From Penium margaritaceum (Eukaryota > Streptophyta > Zygnematophyceae > Desmidiales > Peniaceae), in the NCBI GenBank assembly GCA_023375785.1, contig SZWC01003635.1, positions 119,465 to 183,464 of the forward strand: a DNA stretch of 64,000 nucleotides. Reading direction: 5' to 3'. Positions 58,201-64,000 of this stretch are shown piece after piece; position 1 is the first letter of the stretch; each line of letters begins with the position of its first letter. A program made the position numbers and the translations under genes. Under the pieces are notes generated by a model. It did not search any database. It was not told the origin of the DNA and was given only the letters and a program-made list of their open reading frames with translations.

Positions 58201-60240
58201 TGGTATGTACCGGTAAATATTCATTATAGGTAGTGAACCCGAGAAGTCACCATAAAATCAGTAACTTTCCGCACAGAGTTTCGATTGCCGTGCAGTCTGT
58301 GCTCACTCGAAGTTTGACACCTGCGCAGTAATCGCACCACTCAACACGTTGCAAATATTGTTCCACTTGTTATGTGTTTCATTTTTGAATTTGAATCCTT
58401 TCATACTTGTGGTGGTTGATGGTTAGTGAAATGTGTTTAGTCATATCTAGACAAGAATGGTCGTTTCTTATGTAGAATGATATTTTGTTAGGAAAATCTT
58501 TTGACTATATGGCATCTTTTCTTTGTTGCCAAAATAGAGGTAGAATCTCCCTTTTTTTTACTTTGACTTAGTCCTTACGCAGAGTAGGTTAATGCATGTG
58601 AAAACTACATTCCATTCTCAGATTTGACAAGACATTAAGAATAATTCAGAAACACTTGATTTATTTATTTGGAATACAGGTGAGAAAGATAACCCTGTTT
58701 TGGTTTTCAACATCCAAAAATGAGTTTTATTCTTACTTTTAAATTTGTGAATGAATGGGAAAAGTAGGTTTTGATGTATTTTTTGCGATATTAACAGGAT
58801 TTCATTTCGTTCAAAGTGTTTTGGAGTAGTTCATGTCACTGACAAATAGCGTTGAAAATGGTATAAAATATAGAGTCAAAGACATGAGGGATTGATTAGA
58901 AACATTAGGATCCATGTATCCATAGATGAAAAAGAATTCAAAGGACTTCAAATTTTGATTTGAAGATCACATTAGAATGGACTCGACGAGCATCCAGCTT
59001 GGTGGACTTTAGTGGTTTGATTTGATTCATTTTTAAGGAGAATTAGACACTCATGTTGTTTAGTTTTACTTTCATGATTACATGTTTACCTTGTTTTCCA
59101 CATCCACCAAGATCAACATTTTAGAAACCTAAGCAAGAAATTCCTACGTTATGATGGAGCTCTCACACTAGTTGTAAAAAAGAAAAGGGTAATTGTACCA
59201 TTTTTATTTTTCAATGTACAAAATTTGAGAAATCCATGGAAACCACTGATGATGTTAATTCATGGATTATTGAGTAGGTGGTGAAGATAAAACGTTTTGC
59301 TTAGTGAAAAGCAGCTTAACAATAGCCCGTGGGACATGGATTGATAGATGGATGATTTTTATCAATTGAAGTTATCTTTTTCTAGTGTCATTGAATGTTA
59401 TGATTAGCATTGGTAGTACGGTGATCTTAGTGGTGTTCATGAGTTTTTCAACTTTGTTGCAAGAAGTTTCTTCATTTTAGGTATGACGCATTGCCTGATC
59501 ACTTCTTCGTTTATAGATAGATCGGTCGTGATTATTTTCACCAAATTCATCCATTGTGAAAGTTTCCAGAGTTTTTAGAGAAACATTTCTCCCTTAGGTT
59601 ATGAAAAAATAATTGAAAAATCATTTATATTTTTATTATGAATGTTCGACAAATCAAGAATGCTAAAATTCTCAAGGACAATATTCATTATTTGTGTTAC
59701 TTTTTGAGCTCTTGGTAGATATTGTTGAATTAGGAAAATGATTTGTGTAATCAAAAGCTTCATGAACCTGTCTTTTAAAAGAATTTAGGATGGTTTATTC
59801 TAGTGCCAAATCGTATTTGTATGCACATGGCAATTTTGACACTCATCATTGATATACACGTCATCAAACGTACACATTATTTCATTCTATTCTCTGTGAC
59901 AGATTCTAGTCATTGAATTTCTATGTTTTTCTTTTTATAACTCTGGAAGAGTAATTTCTGGAACTTATTTTTTGTGAAGTGAGTTGGTTTTGTGTTTGCA
60001 AATTAGGAAGGTTTTGATGTGGGGAGGTAGGTCAATGGTTTGTGAGGCACTTATTTTTTCTTTTTTTAGGAATAATTTCTCGAGATATTCGTAAGGATTG
60101 CCACGAAAAAATTTCCAGGAATTAGCTAATGTTGGATCGAAAATGTCTATTGTTTTTCAAAACGTTTTACAAACTGCAGTGCCAAACTGTTGATTTCTAT
60201 TCTTACGTGGTTTTTCTTGTATGGAATGGTGAATGACAGC
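58201..60240. other. AT-rich DNA, nothing recognised
   Basis: About 2 kb with dense stops in all frames and no repeat or domain that I can identify. Confidence 0.5.
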
Positions 60241-61140
60241 GTACACTAGGCGTTAGCGTTTAGTCCTGGAGACACAATCGGTATGTGAGACCCGAAACAT
60301 GCGTCTCGGCTGCTTTCTGGCCTCCGGTTGTCCCTCTGGACTGTCAGCGAGGTCGATGTCGGGCTGTCGGCCTACCGTCCATTCCCGCAACGATAATGTT
60401 ACGAGGTACCCCGTTCCGGATTTTCAAAAACGCTATCCACCCCGTTCGAATGATTGTTCCTTCCATGTACCCCGTGTTTCGATTTTCATCTCCATAAGCC
60501 CTGACTTCAAAACTTTGATTTCAGGACTTCACACAGCCAGAGTTCCGTTAACAAGGTACCCTGTCGGGTACGTGGTCATTGTCAAGACATTTCAATTTTG
60601 CGACTTCAGTGTAATCTCTCAATATAAAAATGTTTTTGTTATGAAAACTATTTATCAAGTAAACGAGACATTTCAAAAATGCGGGGGGGGGGGGTTTGAA
60701 AAACAAACACGCCAGCAATTCAAAGACGACACCTGACGATAAGAGGCTTTTGCGTCTGTTTCTTAGGACGTGTTCCGAGAAATACCAAAAATGCTCAAAA
60801 TACCTTAGACAACTCAATAAGGAAAAGGGGTTGATTGTGTCGTTACAATGTATCCCTCATGTCGGGGTATATTGCAACGAAACAATCTACCCCGCGTGCC
60901 ATCACAGGGTTTATTGTTGTAAAAAAAGTGAAGATGGGGCTTTGGTTGGTAAAAAATAAGAGGCGGGGTGACTTGAAAACATTGTTGTTGAGACGGAGGA
61001 TTGGGAGGTTTCGTTTTCTGAACCTGGGGTATCTGGATATTTGCTTCTTCCCGCAAACGATACCCTCAATTCTGTTCCCCTCTTTCTCCCCATCTCGCAC
61101 TCGCTGAAGTCCCCTCCCCCCCTCCCCATCTTCATCTTCC
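60241..61140. other. transition zone with scattered GTACCCC words
   Basis: Composition changes here from AT-rich to mixed. GTACCCCGT-type words recur at 60409, 60474 and 60555, with CCACCCCGTT at 60440 and TACCCCG at 60888; the segment GTACCCCGTTCCGGATTTTC is echoed about 65 bp later. A G12 run is at 60683-60694. Open frames on both strands (60299-60736, 60835-61107, 60843-61100) overlap one another and have no known domain. Confidence 0.5.
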
Positions 61141-61188
61141 TCTCTCTCTATCTCTCTCCAGATTGTACAGCGCTGCTCATCCGCCGCG

Positions 61189-61641
61189 ATGAAATCTTTA
61201 GCGAGTCAAACGGTACGCAAGGACCAACCTGTGCTGACACACTTCTTTCGAACGCTAGTCACCGTGGCGGTTAGACGCGAAAATGCCAGTTTTACGGTGA
61301 CAGTTTCAAGAGCGGAGGGGAGGGCAGGTCTTTACTGCTCTGTAGCTCCGGTTGAGCCGTGGCGGTTGGCACCTGTGCCATCATCCACCAACTGGCTTCA
61401 GTTGCACCTTCCTCTGCACTGCTCTCAGCCTACCGTTGCTCCACTGGCCAGTTCCGACCGCCACCCAGAGTGTTTGGCGGACAGTGGTTGGTCACGAAAA
61501 CCGAGAGTGGGCGACGAGGCAAGTCATGCTGTTCTAGCTAATCCTGCCTCGTGGATGAGCACGCATTCCCACGCATCGGCCGTCGATCTGTCCGCGTCTA
61601 GATTTGAAACCTTGTCCTGTGGGACAAAGTTTCAATCGTGA
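61189..61641 (+). CDS. possible short protein, 150 residues, unknown
   Basis: An ATG-initiated frame of 150 codons ending in TGA, starting just after a pyrimidine-rich leader (61107-61161, CT-rich with TCTCTCTCTATCTCTCTCC), which resembles some plant 5' untranslated leaders. The protein has a basic N-terminus (MKSLASQTVRKDQPVLTHFF), a Ser/Ala/Pro/His-rich remainder, and no signal peptide, membrane segment or domain I recognise. Other frames are also open over parts of it (61352-61541), so chance openness in GC-rich DNA is a real alternative. It could equally be a first exon. Weak call. Confidence 0.2.
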   Translation: MKSLASQTVRKDQPVLTHFFRTLVTVAVRRENASFTVTVSRAEGRAGLYCSVAPVEPWRLAPVPSSTNWLQLHLPLHCSQPTVAPLASSDRHPECLADSGWSRKPRVGDEASHAVLANPASWMSTHSHASAVDLSASRFETLSCGTKFQS

Positions 61642-62280
61642 ATGAAACCTCTTTAGAAAGACAGAGCAACAATGAGAAAAATTTCTCCGCTTAACCGGCA
61701 TAAAGAAGGATGCCTGCAAATTATCCGCTTTCTCTCGTCGTTTGATGCCCACCATGAGAGCGTCCGAAACAGTTCGGCTGCGGTTTCACATTATCCCCCA
61801 AAAACAGCACTTGCACTTGAGGATTGCTTTACATATTTTCGTCGATGGGGAGGAGTTGCCGCGCAAATTCCTTGGTAAGGCAATTCAAGTAGTTTTCAGT
61901 GCCGAAAATGTCCGAAGCCTCGCCAAAAAAAACCCCCATGCGATGTTTCACACGCGAGCCTCGCTCCCTTCCCGCACCCTCAGTCAGACCCACCCCACTG
62001 GGCTCCAGACATCCGCCCCATCCCTCGCGCTCCGGCCATCGACCCCACTGCTAGTCAACCAGCCCGGCGGAGCCCACGGGTCTGCTTGGATCTCGGCCGG
62101 CCAACGAACGCATCTACATAACGGACGCTAGCTCCACCATGATGTTCTGGTTTCCCATCCACAGGCAATCGCTTACTATCGCTTGCGACAGGCGACCCGT
62201 ATTCGTACTCGTAATTGTTTCCGAGTGTCGTGTGATGCGCGGGTCCTCGTCAGGGATGTGAGAACGTACAACGAAGTCGA
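61642..62280. other. GC-rich spacer, nothing recognised
   Basis: Short frames on both strands with no domain (61742-62131 plus, 62114-62554 minus). No repeat structure. Confidence 0.45.
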
Positions 62281-62380
62281 CGCAGACAAGGCAGTCTAAG
62301 CAGACGAAGCAGACCAAGCAGACGAAGCAGAAGCAGCAGAAGAAGCAGACGAAGCAGACGAAGCAGACGAAGCAGACGAA
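62281..62380 (+). repeat. 9-bp GCAGACGAA microsatellite-like repeat
   Basis: About eleven units of GCAGACGAA with variants (GCAGACCAA, GCAGAAGCAGCAGAA). The antisense frame reads a Phe-Val-Cys tripeptide repeat, a by-product of the unit. Confidence 0.85.
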
Positions 62381-62542
62381 GGGCCCGGGGCCCTCATGCA
62401 TCCAGCATCGGGTTCCGGCAGCATGAGCGACAAGCATGAGCACAGTGCAGCGCGTGGCATGGTCCAGGTATGGCTGCTTCGGTCTTGTGCCCGGTGTCGC
62501 GTACCCCATGCCGCGTGCGAGAGAGTAACACATAGCTTGCGG

Positions 62543-62602
62543 GCCACGTGGCACGTGCCGCCTGGCAACGTGGCACGTGACACACAGGACATGCCACGTG
62601 GC
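62543..62602. promoter_or_regulatory. cluster of five ACGTG cores (G-box-like)
   Basis: ACGTG occurs at 62546, 62553, 62568, 62575 and 62596. The palindrome GCCACGTGGC stands at both ends (62543-62552 and 62593-62602). CACGTGGC is a plant G-box/ABRE-type site bound by bZIP and bHLH factors. No target gene is identified downstream, so a regulatory role is a guess; it may also be a local duplication. Confidence 0.3.
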
Positions 62603-62799
62603 TTGTGCAACACAGACATTGGGACGTCGCAGTGTCGTCGTGCGGCGACGGCGCAGGGCATCCTCGGCGTGTCACAAGAGAGCATGACTCGCGAGAGAGA
62701 GACAGAGGAAGACGCAAGGCACTTGAGCTCGAACAAGTCGTCTCTGACTCGCGCCAGACTTGCCCCATCCGTCCTCCAATGTGTCCTCTAACATCTCTT

Positions 62800-62861
62800 T
62801 TCTCCTCCCCTCCCTCCCTCCCTCCCTCCCTCCCTCTCTCTCTATCTCTCTCTCTCTCTCA
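62800..62861 (+). repeat. CCCT / CT microsatellite
   Basis: (CCCT)n passing into (CT)n, all pyrimidine on the plus strand over about 60 bp apart from a single A. Confidence 0.9.
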
Positions 62862-63039
62862 CGTCTCAAAGCACTTGCGCACCATGACCGTCCCCTGCCT
62901 CAGTGCATTCGCCCTCTGCACCCTCTCCACCTTGCCTGTCAGCAGGTCGAACTGCACCCAAGTATGCCCTCGTCTCCCCCCTCTCTTCTCCATCGATGCC
63001 AGATGGCATGGGTCAGTGCATAGTAACTGTTCAGGGCTC

Positions 63040-63482
63040 CTCCTCCTCCTCTGCCTCCCCCCTTCCCCTCTTCTTCGCCCTCCCTCTGCTCCTCCGCCTC
63101 CTCCCCCCCACCCCTCCTCCTCCTCGTCTTCCTCTTCCTCCTCCTCCTCCTCTGCCTCCCCCCTTCCCCTCTTCTTCGCCCTCCCTCTGCTCCTCCGCCT
63201 CCTCCCCCCCACCCCTCCTCCTCCTCGTCTTCCTCTTCCTCCTCCTCCTCCTCTGCCTCCCCCCTTCCCCTCTTCTTCGCCCTCCCTCTGCTCCTCCGCC
63301 TCCTCCCCCCCACCCCTCCTCCTCCTCGTCTTCCTCTTCCTCCTCCTCCTCCTCTGCCTCCCCCCTTCCCCTCTTCTTCGCCCTCCCTCTGCTCCTCCGC
63401 CTCCTCCCCCCCACCCCTCCTCCTCCTCGTCTTCCTCTTCCTCCTCCTCCTCCTCCTCCTCCTCCTCCTCCTCCTCCTCCTT
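63040..63482 (+). repeat. 101-bp polypyrimidine minisatellite, four copies, ending in (TCC)n
   Basis: The word TTCTTCGCCCTCCCTCTG recurs at 63071, 63172, 63273 and 63374, an exact 101-bp period, with the copies virtually identical. Nearly every base is C or T on the plus strand. The last copy runs into an expanded (TCC)n tract (63440-63480). Long Pro/Ser/Leu-rich plus-strand frames and Gly/Arg/Glu-rich minus-strand frames across it (up to 390 codons) follow from the composition and are not called as genes. Confidence 0.93.
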
Positions 63483-63649
63483 CTACATGTTCCCCCCCTC
63501 ACTCTCTGTGTCTACTGACCATGTCGTTGTTGCAACCATGCTGGCCTTGGTCATACTCTTTGTTTGTGGTGTTGGTTTTGACGGTGCACGTGAAAGAAGC
63601 AATTGTGGTGGCTGCTGCACTGAATGTGCCACCACCATCACCGCCACCA

Positions 63650-63722
63650 CGCTCCTGCTGCTTCTGCTGCTGCTGCTGCCGCCGCTGCTGCCGCTGCTGC
63701 TTCAGCAGCAGCAGGAGCTTTT
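63650..63722 (+). repeat. (CTG)n / GCTGCC trinucleotide repeat
   Basis: Short-period CTG/CCG tract ending in CAGCAGCAGCAG, so the two halves can fold back on each other. Poly-Ala or poly-Leu frames over it are not called. Confidence 0.8.
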
Positions 63723-63967
63723 GTCACGCTCGTCCTCATTGTGTTGTGGCAGAGTGGTTGCTTTCGCTCAGACGTAGCCATCGTCGTTGATGTCGTTGCA
63801 GCGACAGCCATTGGCCTTTGTGTTGAACTGCCGCTCCATGTTGGCATGCCGGCGACCTCTGCATGCATGCGCCGTGGGTGTCATGCAGCATGTGTGCGCC
63901 ACGCTCGCGCTCACACTCACGCTCCCCTGCGGCATCAGGGTTCAGCTGTTCTGGACGAGCACCATCA

Positions 63968-63968
<1 letters not shown>

Positions 63969-64000
<32 letters not shown>
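63969..64000 (+). repeat. C32 homopolymer at the window end
   Basis: Thirty-two consecutive C up to the last base. It may continue beyond the window. A run of this length is prone to sequencing and assembly error. Confidence 0.9.

Noticed and set aside
62605-63777. 390-codon frame rich in Pro, Ser and Leu, and its antisense Gly/Arg/Glu-rich counterpart
   Set aside because: The central half is a 101-bp polypyrimidine minisatellite open in several frames. The plus-strand frame starts at a GTG rather than ATG, and no domain is visible.

Overview
The window is eukaryotic, extremely repeat-rich DNA. I see no intact host gene that I can name. Plant-type LTR retrotransposons (two primer-binding sites complementary to initiator tRNA-Met, G-rich polypurine tracts), Ty1/copia and hAT elements and many nested insertions suggest a large green-lineage genome. 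A charophyte alga such as Chara is a guess from overall character, not something the sequence proves.

Layout. 1-761: end of a minus-strand LTR retrotransposon (internal tip, primer-binding site, LTR). 767-33108: 32 kb of directly abutting tandem arrays of four kinds. These are a 20-bp unit (767-4468, and inverted at 29049-29960), a 10-bp unit (4469-7687, inverted at 27263-29048, forward at 29961-33108), an 11-bp unit (8758-14559 and 19092-20213) and a ~190-bp satellite (20214-27262). The arrays carry a solo LTR with a perfect 5-bp target duplication (3441-4166), an unidentified 1.07-kb island (7688-8757), a 4,532-bp hAT transposon with an 8-bp target duplication (14560-19091), a small non-autonomous hAT (21407-22468, containing a 150-N assembly gap) and a ~267-bp unknown insert (22817-23083).

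33109-39694: a decayed Ty1/copia element (gag zinc knuckle, protease, integrase, reverse transcriptase, RNase H, polypurine tract, 3' LTR; no 5' LTR) broken by several stops and frameshifts and by a second non-autonomous hAT (35248-36697). 39695-50140: first mixed, then strongly AT-rich DNA with no recognisable gene. 50141-~56000: an old LTR retrotransposon on the minus strand with long diverged LTRs and no coding capacity (LARD-like). 57183-~58200: a third related LTR. 58200-60240: AT-rich. 60240-64000: GC- and CT-rich DNA with one possible short gene (61189-61641), a 101-bp polypyrimidine minisatellite, a cluster of ACGTG cores and a terminal C32 run.

How the parts relate. The best-supported story is mobile-element traffic into tandem arrays. 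The hAT transposase reading frame is nearly readable: in-frame stops are few and each could come from one C-to-T transition. Its terminal repeats resemble those of the two non-autonomous hAT elements, so all three may belong to one mobilisation system. The long open frames throughout the 20-, 10- and 11-bp arrays are arithmetic by-products of stop-poor units, not genes.
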